Assembly (NCBI GenBank): GCA_003023125.1
Contig: PXSY01000082.1
Coordinates: forward strand, 1 to 6,922
Length of the DNA: 6,922 nt
Origin: Bacteroidetes bacterium QH_10_64_19
Lineage (GTDB): Bacteria; Bacteroidota; Rhodothermia; Rhodothermales; Salinibacteraceae
Direction: 5' to 3'
Positions 1 to 5,574 of the stretch are shown here, piece after piece; the first letter of the stretch is position 1; every line of letters begins with the position of its first letter. Below the pieces are notes generated by a model that saw only the letters and a list, made by a program, of their open reading frames with translations, had not been told where the DNA came from and did no database searches. Made by a program: the position numbers and the translations under genes.

Positions 1-120
1 AGAACCTGTTTGGTGGACGGATGAACAGCCGACACGAGCGTAGCGACTGACGAGGCACAGCCGAGTAAACACAGTGGGCGACGCGCACGAACGGCGCCCA
101 ATCGACCCTTGTAGCGCGGC
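1..120. other. Gene-free left edge with small inverted repeats
   Basis: No reading frame here looks like a gene. Three structures are visible. Bases 1-13 (agaacctgtttgg) are the exact reverse complement of 223-235, the outer end of the repeat element before pgsA. TGGGCG at 75-80 pairs with CGCCCA at 95-100. A 15-base odd palindrome, GTAGCGCGGCGCTAC, lies at 111-125 and runs into the inner end of that element. A gagcgtagcgactga stretch at 36-50 matches 178-192 in 13 of 15 positions in direct orientation. The stretch looks like degraded intergenic repeat material rather than the end of an upstream gene. No promoter with recognisable -35 and -10 boxes was found. Confidence 0.5.
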
Positions 121-235
121 GCTACCGGGGGAGTGCAGAAGCCGTTCTGCGCGAGATCCACGAAGTCGCAGCGCTGGGAGCGCAGCGACCGAGTACTCGC
201 CGGGGTGGCCTCAGACAGTCTGCCAAACAGGTTCT
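121..235 (-). repeat. Dispersed repeat element, copy 1 (long form)
   Basis: This 115-base block has a second copy in opposite orientation at 2031-2108. The inner parts (121-171 against the complement of 2058-2108) match at 46 of 51 positions, including 24 consecutive identical bases (148-171). The outer parts (230-207 against 2035-2058) match at about 20 of 24. This copy carries about 35 extra bases (172-206) that the other lacks. The inner end contains a perfect hairpin, gcagaa-gccg-ttctgc (135-150). The outer end lies 28 bases before the pgsA start codon, so the element forms most of the upstream region of pgsA. Open frames across it yield a CARSTKSQ-like peptide from both copies, but this is a by-product of the repeat and not a protein. 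It may be a non-autonomous mobile or REP-like element; no transposase or target duplication is visible. Confidence 0.8.
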
Positions 236-263
236 CAGACTTTCTGACGAACCAGGCGACTCG

Positions 264-887
264 ATGGCGTTTCCGAACGCACCGGACCTCGGACGATTCT
301 GGACGGCCGCCAACGCGCTCAGCCTACTCCGACTCGTGCTGGTGGTCCCGATCACCGTGTTTCTGTGGCAGGGGGGACCCCTCGGGTGGCTGCTCGGGCT
401 CGTCGTCCTGGTCATCCTCACCGACTGGTTCGACGGGCGCATCGCCCGCTGGACCCGCACGGTGTCGGACTGGGGAAAAGTGATCGACCCGGTGGCCGAC
501 AAGTTTGCGGCCATCATGACCGTAACGGCCCTTACGTTTCGGCCCGCTGTTGCGAACGCCCCCGAACTGCCGCTTTGGTTTTTTGGGGTGGTCGTGGGAC
601 GAGACGTGGCCATCCTTCTCGGGGGGCTCGCCATCGTACGGCGGTCGGGGCAGGTAGTGATGAGTGCCTGGGCCGGCAAGGCCGCCTCGCTCTGGCTGGC
701 CCTCACGATCCTAAGCGTGATCTTGAAGGCCGATCCCCCGGTCTTCAAGGTGTGCCTCTGGATGGCGACGGGTCTGTTCCTCTTTTCATTTGTCCTGTAT
801 ATCATTCGGTACCTCACCGTCGTGCGGAGTCCGCCGCCCTCTCAGGACTCCGGTGGGGCAACGGCCGACTCTGTGGCGCAGGCGTAG
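264..887 (+). CDS. pgsA: CDP-alcohol phosphatidyltransferase, probably phosphatidylglycerophosphate synthase
   Basis: This 207-residue integral membrane enzyme should transfer a phosphatidyl group from CDP-diacylglycerol to an alcohol at the cytoplasmic membrane. If it is PgsA, the acceptor is glycerol-3-phosphate and the product is the precursor of phosphatidylglycerol and cardiolipin. The family signature DGxxAR-x8-GxxxDxxxD is complete: D54, D57, G58, A61, R62, G71, D75 and D79. An N-terminal NALSLLRL segment (17-24) precedes it, as in PgsA proteins. About five to six hydrophobic segments are visible (roughly 22-36, 40-53, 105-125, 138-154, 164-184). The length is normal for the family. 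The tail (188-207) is polar and Pro/Ser/Ala rich. ATG 264 has no Shine-Dalgarno sequence, but it is the only in-frame start that keeps the conserved N-terminus. Acceptor specificity cannot be read from the motif, so another member of the family (for example a cardiolipin or phosphatidylinositol-phosphate synthase-like enzyme) remains possible. Confidence 0.88.
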   Translation: MAFPNAPDLGRFWTAANALSLLRLVLVVPITVFLWQGGPLGWLLGLVVLVILTDWFDGRIARWTRTVSDWGKVIDPVADKFAAIMTVTALTFRPAVANAPELPLWFFGVVVGRDVAILLGGLAIVRRSGQVVMSAWAGKAASLWLALTILSVILKADPPVFKVCLWMATGLFLFSFVLYIIRYLTVVRSPPPSQDSGGATADSVAQA

Positions 888-1047
888 CGCGTGCAGTGTG
901 AGCGTGAGGGCGCGGGCGCGTGGGGGCCCAGCGTGAGGGCGCGTCACGCATCACGTGCAACGTGCCACGCGTCTCTGTACCTCTACACCCACGTACCTCC
1001 ACACCTCCGAACTTCCTCACGAATCGCCAGCGGCCTCTCGATACGTT
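888..1047 (+). repeat. pgsA-ftsY gap: direct 14-mer, hairpin and 7-base periodic repeat
   Basis: AGCGTGAGGGCGCG occurs exactly at 901-914 and again at 930-943. GCGTGA (931-936) pairs with TCACGC (944-949) across a 7-base loop. From 941 to 975 the sequence reads as five successive 7-base units fitting GYRYMWC. The pattern then decays into a C/A/T-rich tract (976-1020) that runs to near the ftsY start. No T-run follows the hairpin, so a rho-independent terminator is not supported. I found no convincing -35/-10 pair, although an ftsY promoter could be here. The in-frame ATG at 955 is inside the repeat and is not a credible start. Confidence 0.6.
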
Positions 1048-2022
1048 ATGGGCTTTCTCGACAAGTTTACGAACTGGAACGACGAGGACGAACAGGAAAA
1101 GCTCGAAGACGGGCTCGACAAGACCCGCAACAGCTTTTTTGGAAAGCTCGACCGCATGGTGCGGGGCAAGGACACCGTCGATGCGGAGGTCCTCGACGAA
1201 CTGGAGGAGCTTCTTATCACCAGCGACGTGGGGGTCGATACGACGCTCGACATCATCGACCACGTGGAGGCGCGGGTGGAACAGGACCAGTACGTATCGT
1301 CTCAGGAGCTCAACCAGATGATCCGGGACGAGATTGCCAAGCTGATGCTCGAGGGCTCCGACGAGCGTCCGGCTGATTTTGAGGCGCCACTCCCCAACAA
1401 ACCGCACGTCATCATGGTGGTGGGCGTGAACGGTGTGGGCAAGACGACGACGATCGGGAAGATGGCCTACGAGTACCGCCAGGCGGGCAAGAGCGTGCTG
1501 GTGGGGGCCGGAGACACGTTTCGTGCGGCCGCCATCGAGCAGCTCGAGATCTGGGCCGACCGGGCGGGCGTGCCCATCATTAAGCAGAACCGCGGGGCCG
1601 ACCCAGCGGCGGTGGCGTACGATTCGATCGAGGCCGCCGAGGCGCGGGCTACGGACGTGGTGATTGTCGACACGGCGGGCCGTCTCCACACCAAGGGCGG
1701 GCTCATGGACGAGTTGGCCAAGATGAAGCGCGTTATGGGCCGAAAGATTCCGAGCGCGCCCCACGAGGTGTTGCTTGTGCTCGACGCTTCGACCGGACAG
1801 AATGCGCTGCGGCAGGCCGAGGAGTTTATCGATAGTGTGGAGGTGACCGGGCTGGCGCTCACGAAGCTCGACGGCACCGCGAAAGGCGGGGTTGTCATCG
1901 GGGTGTCGCACCAGTTTCAGGTGCCCGTCAAGTACATTGGGGTGGGGGAAGGGGTCGAGGACCTCCAGGTCTTTGACCGCAAGGGCTTCGTGGAAGGGTT
2001 GTTTAAGGGCGTTGAAGGTTGA
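1048..2022 (+). CDS. ftsY: Signal recognition particle receptor FtsY
   Basis: FtsY is the membrane-associated SRP receptor GTPase. It docks Ffh-bound ribosomes and hands nascent membrane proteins to the Sec translocon. The 324-residue product shows a short acidic N-terminus (10-25), a helical N domain (about 26-105) and a complete G domain. The G domain has the P-loop GVNGVGKTTT (126-135), the insertion-box DTFRAAAIEQL typical of FtsY rather than Ffh (156-166), DTAGR (208-212), TKLDGTAKGG (272-281) and GVGEGVEDL (298-306). There is no M domain, which excludes Ffh. The long acidic A domain of E. coli FtsY is absent, as in many bacteria. The start is set at ATG 1048 because MGFLDKF begins the N domain; an upstream in-frame ATG at 955 would add 31 residues encoded by repeat sequence. 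No Shine-Dalgarno sequence is present. The last codons (GVEG, TGA) fall in a GTTGAAG/GTTGAAC 7-base repeat, so the extreme C-terminus may have been shaped by it. Confidence 0.96.
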   Translation: MGFLDKFTNWNDEDEQEKLEDGLDKTRNSFFGKLDRMVRGKDTVDAEVLDELEELLITSDVGVDTTLDIIDHVEARVEQDQYVSSQELNQMIRDEIAKLMLEGSDERPADFEAPLPNKPHVIMVVGVNGVGKTTTIGKMAYEYRQAGKSVLVGAGDTFRAAAIEQLEIWADRAGVPIIKQNRGADPAAVAYDSIEAAEARATDVVIVDTAGRLHTKGGLMDELAKMKRVMGRKIPSAPHEVLLVLDASTGQNALRQAEEFIDSVEVTGLALTKLDGTAKGGVVIGVSHQFQVPVKYIGVGEGVEDLQVFDRKGFVEGLFKGVEG

Positions 2023-2031
2023 ACGTTGGAG
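2011..2031 (+). repeat. 7-base repeat spanning the ftsY stop codon
   Basis: Three successive 7-base units (gttgaag, gttgaac, gttggag) run across the end of ftsY, and the TGA stop at 2020-2022 is formed inside them. A related opposite-strand version lies at 2143-2168, just before fmt (gttcaac, then catcaac and gttccaac). The exact inverted match between the two is 8 bases: gaacgttg at 2021-2028 and caacgttc at 2155-2162. Together they flank repeat copy 2. Confidence 0.55.
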
Positions 2032-2108
2032 AGTCTGTTTGGCGGACGCTCTGTGGCCTGCGACTTCGTGGATCTCGCGCAAAAAGCCTTCTGCACTTGC
2101 CCGGTAGC
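2031..2108 (+). repeat. Dispersed repeat element, copy 2 (short form)
   Basis: This is the inverted counterpart of 121-235. It starts with gagtctgtttggcggac and ends at the complement of gctaccggg. It lacks the roughly 35-base middle part of copy 1. The hairpin at the inner end is weakened by substitutions (gcaaaa against ttctgc). It begins 9 bases after the ftsY stop codon and ends about 64 bases before the fmt start. No terminator-like T-run is attached, so it is not an obvious ftsY terminator. Confidence 0.8.
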
Positions 2109-2172
2109 CCTGGTCAACTCACAGCATTGAAGTGCGATCCAATGTTCAACGCATCAACGTTCCAACGCAAAT

Positions 2173-3096
2173 ATGAGAGTCATTTTCATGGGCACGCCGG
2201 AGTTTGCGGTGCCCTCCCTTAACCTCCTCGTCGAGGCCGGGTACACGCCCGAGGCCGTAGCGACGGGGCCTGATCGTCCACGGGGACGAGGGCAGGAGGT
2301 CACGCCGACCCCCGTGAAGACGGCCGCGCAGGAGGCCGGCATCGACCGCATCCTCCAGCCCGAGGACGTGACCGATCCGGCGTTTGCGGAGGCGGTGGCC
2401 AACCTTGCGCCCGACGTGATTGCCGTGGTGGCCTACAAAATTCTGCCCCCGTCGGTCTTTACGTCCGCCACGGATGGGGCATTCAACCTACATGGGTCGT
2501 TGCTGCCCAAGTACCGCGGGGCGGCCCCCATTAATCACGCCATCATGGCGGGCGAGACAGAAACCGGAGTCACGACCTTTTTTCTGGAGCCGTCCGTGGA
2601 CACCGGTGACATCATCCTGCAGAAGCAAATGTCGATTGGCCCGAACGAGACGGCCGGGGCGGTGCACGACCGGATGAAAGAGTTGGGCGGCGAGGCCGTG
2701 GTGGAGACGGTGCGGCAGATTGAAGAGGGAACCGTCGACCCGCGCCCGCAGGATGACGAGAAGGCCACCCCTGCCCCCAAGATCCACGATGACGACTGCG
2801 AGACGCCCTGGGATCGATCCGCCGAGGACGTCCACAATCACGTGCGCGGCCTGTCGCCCTACCCCGGGGCCTGGACGACACACGAAAACACGCGGCTGAA
2901 ACTCTACCGCACGCGGCGGGCCGAGGGCACCGGGGCGCCCGGAGAGGTCCTGGAGGCGGACGATCGGCTCCGCGTGGCGTGCGGACGTGGGGCCGTGGAC
3001 GTCCTTCGCCTGCAGCAGCCGGGTCGCCAGCGCCTCGACGCGGTGGACTTCCTCAATGGATACTCCCTTGCGGAGGGCGACCGCCTAGGCGAGTGA
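2173..3096 (+). CDS. fmt: Methionyl-tRNA formyltransferase
   Basis: Fmt formylates Met-tRNA(fMet) in the cytoplasm using 10-formyltetrahydrofolate, producing the initiator for translation. The 307-residue product begins with the canonical MRVIFMGTPEFAVPSL. It has the PDRPRGRG loop (33-40) and the catalytic block FNLHGSLLPKYRGAAPI (104-120), with N105 and H107. The third catalytic residue is D143 in SVDTGD. These correspond to N106, H108 and D144 of E. coli Fmt. A linker around 205-215 leads into the C-terminal OB-like tRNA-binding domain (about 210-300). The length is typical. ATG 2173 has no Shine-Dalgarno sequence but has an A-rich approach (gcaaat), as is common in Bacteroidota. In many genomes fmt follows def (peptide deformylase); here def is absent and ftsY precedes it across 150 bases that hold a repeat element, so separate transcription is likely. 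Confidence 0.96.
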   Translation: MRVIFMGTPEFAVPSLNLLVEAGYTPEAVATGPDRPRGRGQEVTPTPVKTAAQEAGIDRILQPEDVTDPAFAEAVANLAPDVIAVVAYKILPPSVFTSATDGAFNLHGSLLPKYRGAAPINHAIMAGETETGVTTFFLEPSVDTGDIILQKQMSIGPNETAGAVHDRMKELGGEAVVETVRQIEEGTVDPRPQDDEKATPAPKIHDDDCETPWDRSAEDVHNHVRGLSPYPGAWTTHENTRLKLYRTRRAEGTGAPGEVLEADDRLRVACGRGAVDVLRLQQPGRQRLDAVDFLNGYSLAEGDRLGE

Positions 3097-3236
3097 TTTC
3101 ACCCCAAGAGAATCCCGATATGTAGCGGATCGGAAAACGCGCCGGATGGCTTTGACATTACAGGGATCGAGGGACGGGGAGCGCAGGTACGTCCCCCACG
3201 TCTCCCGCGCCCACACGCACTCACGCCCACACGCAG
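3097..3236 (+). repeat. fmt-moxR gap with 8-base direct repeats at the moxR start
   Basis: CCCACACGCA occurs exactly at 3210-3219 and 3226-3235. The stretch 3210-3233 reads as three 8-base units (cccacacg, cactcacg, cccacacg), ending directly before the moxR ATG. The rest is ordinary GC-rich spacer. A TTGACA at 3152-3157 has no matching -10 box 16-18 bases downstream, so no promoter is called. CCGAT (3115-3119) and ATCGG (3128-3132) could pair weakly but lack a T-run. Confidence 0.55.
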
Positions 3237-4232
3237 ATGCCCGAACATGACCTGTCCGAACTCGAGGACCGCATCGCCACTGAGAGCGCGTTCATCGACG
3301 ATCTACTAGACGAAATCGGCCGGGTGGTCGTGGGGCAGCAGTACATGATCGAGCGTCTGCTCATCGGCCTGCTAGCCGACGGGCACGTGCTGCTGGAGGG
3401 AGTGCCCGGGCTGGCCAAGACCCTGACTGTGCAAACCCTCTCCGACGCCATCGGGACGGACTTTCAGCGCATCCAGTTTACGCCCGACCTGTTGCCCGCC
3501 GACCTCCTGGGAACGCTCGTCTACAACCAGAAAAAGGGCACCTTCTCGATCAAAAAAGGGCCGATCTTTGCCAACGTCATCCTGGCCGACGAGATCAACC
3601 GGTCGCCGGCCAAGGTGCAGAGCGCGCTTCTGGAGAGCATGCAGGAGCGACAAGTGACCATTGGTGAGCGCACCTTCAACCTCGACGATCTGTTTCTCGT
3701 GCTGGCGACCCAGAACCCGATTGAACAGGAGGGAACCTATCCGCTGCCCGAGGCGCAGGTGGACCGGTTTATGCTCAAGATCGACGTGACGTACCCCACG
3801 GAAGATGAAGAGATGGAGATCATGCGCCGCATGGCCCGCACAAATGAGACCGCGTCGGTGAGTGCGGTCGCGTCCCCGGCCCAGATTCTGCGTGCCCGGG
3901 GCCTTATCAATGACCTCTACATCGACGAGCGGCTGGAGCAGTACATCGTCAACCTCGTGCTGGCCTCGCGCAATCCCGGCGCGTACGGACTGAACGACCT
4001 GGAGCCGCTGTTGGAGTATGGGGCCTCGCCCCGCGCCAGCATCAACCTGAATTTGGCCGCCCGGGCACACGCCTTTCTCCGTCACCGGGCCTACGTCACG
4101 CCCGAGGACGTGCGGGCGGTAGCGATGGACGTGATGCAGCATCGCCTCGTCGTTACCTACGAGGCAGAGGCCGAGCAGGTCGCCGCGTCGGAGCTCGTGG
4201 AGCGCATCCTTGGCAGCGTGGAGGTGCCCTAA
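3237..4232 (+). CDS. MoxR-family AAA+ ATPase
   Basis: MoxR ATPases are cytoplasmic AAA+ chaperones thought to help assemble or activate partner proteins, often with von Willebrand factor A or DUF58 domains. The 331-residue product has Walker A GVPGLAKT (55-62), Walker B VILADEINR (114-122), sensor 1 LATQNP (156-161), an arginine in EAQVDRF (R178) and sensor 2 GASPRA (262-267). The C-terminal lid helices follow to about 325. Length and architecture are typical of the common MoxR subfamily. ATG 3237 is the first start that precedes the conserved VVGQ segment (32-35) at normal distance, and it lacks a Shine-Dalgarno sequence. The usual DUF58/vWA partner genes do not follow; hprK follows after 73 bases. 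The substrate cannot be inferred. The TAA stop lies in an 11-base tandem duplication. Confidence 0.93.
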   Translation: MPEHDLSELEDRIATESAFIDDLLDEIGRVVVGQQYMIERLLIGLLADGHVLLEGVPGLAKTLTVQTLSDAIGTDFQRIQFTPDLLPADLLGTLVYNQKKGTFSIKKGPIFANVILADEINRSPAKVQSALLESMQERQVTIGERTFNLDDLFLVLATQNPIEQEGTYPLPEAQVDRFMLKIDVTYPTEDEEMEIMRRMARTNETASVSAVASPAQILRARGLINDLYIDERLEQYIVNLVLASRNPGAYGLNDLEPLLEYGASPRASINLNLAARAHAFLRHRAYVTPEDVRAVAMDVMQHRLVVTYEAEAEQVAASELVERILGSVEVP

Positions 4233-4251
4233 GCCATTGGTAAGCCATTGG
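4230..4251 (+). repeat. Perfect 11-base tandem duplication at the moxR stop
   Basis: TAAGCCATTGG occurs twice back to back (4230-4240 and 4241-4251). The first unit contains the moxR stop codon; the second places another TAA 11 bases on, in a different frame. The next bases (tagg) begin to resemble a further unit. It looks like a small slippage or duplication event. No stem-loop terminator is present in the rest of the 73-base gap. Confidence 0.85.
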
Positions 4252-4305
4252 TAGGACCCCGGTCGGCCCTTCTGTTTTGCGTCACCCGTAGACGCTTCTC
4301 CTGGC

Positions 4306-5322
4306 ATGGACCGTCCCAAGTCGTTTCAGAAAGAGTCGATCACGGTCGCCTTCATGGTGCGCCAGTTGCGCGAGACCGTGGGCGTGCAGGTGGTGCCGGT
4401 CAACGACGAGGTGGACGCGACGGACCGAACGGTCACTGAGAGCACCCTCCACCGGCCCGGGCTCGCCCTAGCGGGGTACGTCGACCTGTTTACCCACCAG
4501 CGTGTCCAGATTCTCGGCAACACCGAGACGCAGTATCTCCATCACCTCGACGCGACCGAACGGACAGAGGCATTTGGGCACCTGACTCAGTTCTCGGTGC
4601 CCTGCATCGTTGTGACAGACGGCAACGACCTTAGCTCCTCGCTCGTGGACGACGCCACGGCGGCGGGCATTCCCGTCTACCGCACGCCCCTGCCCACGGT
4701 GCAGTTCATGTCGTCGCTCCGCAGCTTCCTGACCGATCAGTTTGCGCCGCAGCGGGCAGTGCACGGGTCACTGGTGGACGTGTACGGCATCGGGCTTCTC
4801 CTCATCGGCGAGCCCGGCATCGGCAAGAGCGAGGTGGCCCTGGACCTGGTGGAGCGGGGGCACCGGCTCGTGGCGGACGACGTGGTCATTGCAACCCGGC
4901 GCGACGAGTCCATTCTCATGGGTGCCGGGACCGATCTCGTGCAGCACTTCATGGAGGTCCGGGGGCTGGGACTCGTAGACATCCGCTCCATGTTTGGCAT
5001 CCGGGCGATTCGGTTTCAGAAACGGATCGAGATCGTGGTCCACATGGAGCTCTGGGACGAGGAGAAGGAGTACACGCGGATTAACATGGTGAAAGATACC
5101 CACGAAATCCTGGGACTTGATCTTCCCATGGTTCGGTTGCCCATCACGCCGGGGAAAAACATCACGGTCATCTGCGAGGTGATTGCAATGAACTATCTGC
5201 TCCGTCACTACGGCCACGATCCCGCCGAGGTGTTCACCGAGCGGCTCCGGAATCGGATTCAGCAGGAAGGATCGCCCATGCCGCGTCGTGGAATCGAGTA
5301 TTTCGAACAAGATTATGAATAG
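4306..5322 (+). CDS. hprK: HPr kinase/phosphorylase
   Basis: HprK phosphorylates and dephosphorylates a serine of HPr or an HPr-like protein, linking metabolic state to carbon regulation. The 338-residue product has the N-terminal HprK domain (about 8-145), then H153 in VHGSLVDVYG, Walker A GEPGIGKS (168-175) and the acidic pair D191-D192 in VADDVV. Next come the HprK signature EVRGLGLVDIRSMFG (217-231) and the C-terminal LPITPGKNITVICEVIAMNYLLR region (278-300). All catalytic elements look intact, so activity is expected. The length is slightly above the usual 310 or so residues. ATG 4306 is preferred over ATG 4357 because ITVAFMVRQL matches the first strand and helix of the N domain; neither has a Shine-Dalgarno sequence. 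Target HPr and other PTS genes are not in the window. The gene may be cotranscribed with moxR (73-base gap, no promoter seen). Confidence 0.95.
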   Translation: MDRPKSFQKESITVAFMVRQLRETVGVQVVPVNDEVDATDRTVTESTLHRPGLALAGYVDLFTHQRVQILGNTETQYLHHLDATERTEAFGHLTQFSVPCIVVTDGNDLSSSLVDDATAAGIPVYRTPLPTVQFMSSLRSFLTDQFAPQRAVHGSLVDVYGIGLLLIGEPGIGKSEVALDLVERGHRLVADDVVIATRRDESILMGAGTDLVQHFMEVRGLGLVDIRSMFGIRAIRFQKRIEIVVHMELWDEEKEYTRINMVKDTHEILGLDLPMVRLPITPGKNITVICEVIAMNYLLRHYGHDPAEVFTERLRNRIQQEGSPMPRRGIEYFEQDYE

Positions 5323-5339
5323 AGTTGCATTTAGTCTGC

Positions 5340-5366
5340 CGGCTGCGAAGGCTCGGTTGACAGCCG
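5340..5366. promoter_or_regulatory. Possible operator: inverted repeat over the -35 box
   Basis: CGGCTG (5340-5345) and CAGCCG (5361-5366) form an exact 6-base inverted repeat. Their centres are 21 bases apart, about two helical turns, and the right arm overlaps the TTGACA box. Such geometry fits a dimeric repressor site, but a 6-base match in GC-rich DNA can occur by chance. Confidence 0.2.
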
Positions 5367-5385
5367 TGGGAATCCCTTCTATATT
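5357..5385 (+). promoter_or_regulatory. Sigma-70-type promoter of the M23 peptidase gene
   Basis: TTGACA (5357-5362, full match to the -35 consensus) is followed by a 17-base spacer and TATATT (5380-5385, five of six of the -10 consensus). The same bases also approximate the Bacteroidota pattern TTTG-N19-21-TANNTTTG: GTTG at 5356-5359, 20 bases, then TATATTGC. Transcription would start near 5391-5393. It lies 34 bases after the hprK stop and is the only convincing promoter seen in the window. Confidence 0.65.
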
Positions 5386-5436
5386 GCCCGTCGGTATTAC
5401 GAAATGTACCCGAAAAAACCGTCCCAAACCTTTCTC

Positions 5437-5489
5437 CGGCAGACATCATCCGAGCACGATGTCTGCCGAACGCCTCCAGCGTTAGAGGC
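5437..5489 (+). promoter_or_regulatory. Two hairpins in the long leader of the M23 gene
   Basis: CGGCAGACATC (5437-5447) pairs perfectly with GATGTCTGCCG (5458-5468) across a 10-base loop. Four bases later GCCTC (5472-5476) pairs with GAGGC (5485-5489). No T-run follows either stem, so a simple terminator is unlikely. They sit in the middle of a leader of about 180 bases between the predicted transcription start and ATG 5575. An 8-codon frame (MSAERLQR, 5459-5485) starts in the right arm of the first hairpin. A regulatory leader, an RNA stability element, a small RNA or a protein-binding site are all possible; no known riboswitch class was recognised. Confidence 0.5.
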
Positions 5490-5574
5490 AAGCCCCTCAT
5501 GCCCACCCGTCGCGACGGAACTGTCTCCGCCGCGCCGTTTCTTCCCCCACCGGATGTGCACAGACGACGCTGTC

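Noticed and set aside
133..483. Small + strand frame starting with MQKPFCARSTKSQ, recurring as a minus-strand frame near 2100
   Set aside because: The shared peptide is explained by the inverted DNA repeat. The frame overlaps pgsA in another phase and has no gene-like continuation.
122..817. 231-codon minus-strand frame across pgsA and the upstream repeat
   Set aside because: It is antisense to pgsA. Its N-terminal-most end (on that strand) is inside pgsA and its C-terminal-looking similarity to the copy 2 frame comes from the DNA repeat.
941..1017. CRISPR array or tRNA-like structure in the periodic region before ftsY
   Set aside because: Units are 7 bases with no spacers, and no cloverleaf or conserved tRNA bases can be arranged.
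955..1047. Upstream ATG giving FtsY 31 extra residues
   Set aside because: The extension is encoded by the 7-base repeat tract and C/A-rich spacer; the FtsY N domain begins naturally at ATG 1048.
814..2082. 422-codon open frame on the minus strand across ftsY
   Set aside because: It lies opposite the intact ftsY gene and has the His/Arg/Leu-rich composition typical of antisense frames in GC-rich DNA, with no recognisable motif.
3152..3180. TTGACA before moxR as a promoter
   Set aside because: The bases 16-18 downstream of it are G-rich and do not resemble a -10 box.
3372..4319. 315-codon minus-strand frame across moxR
   Set aside because: It is the antisense shadow of a complete MoxR gene, with no domain signature and biased composition.
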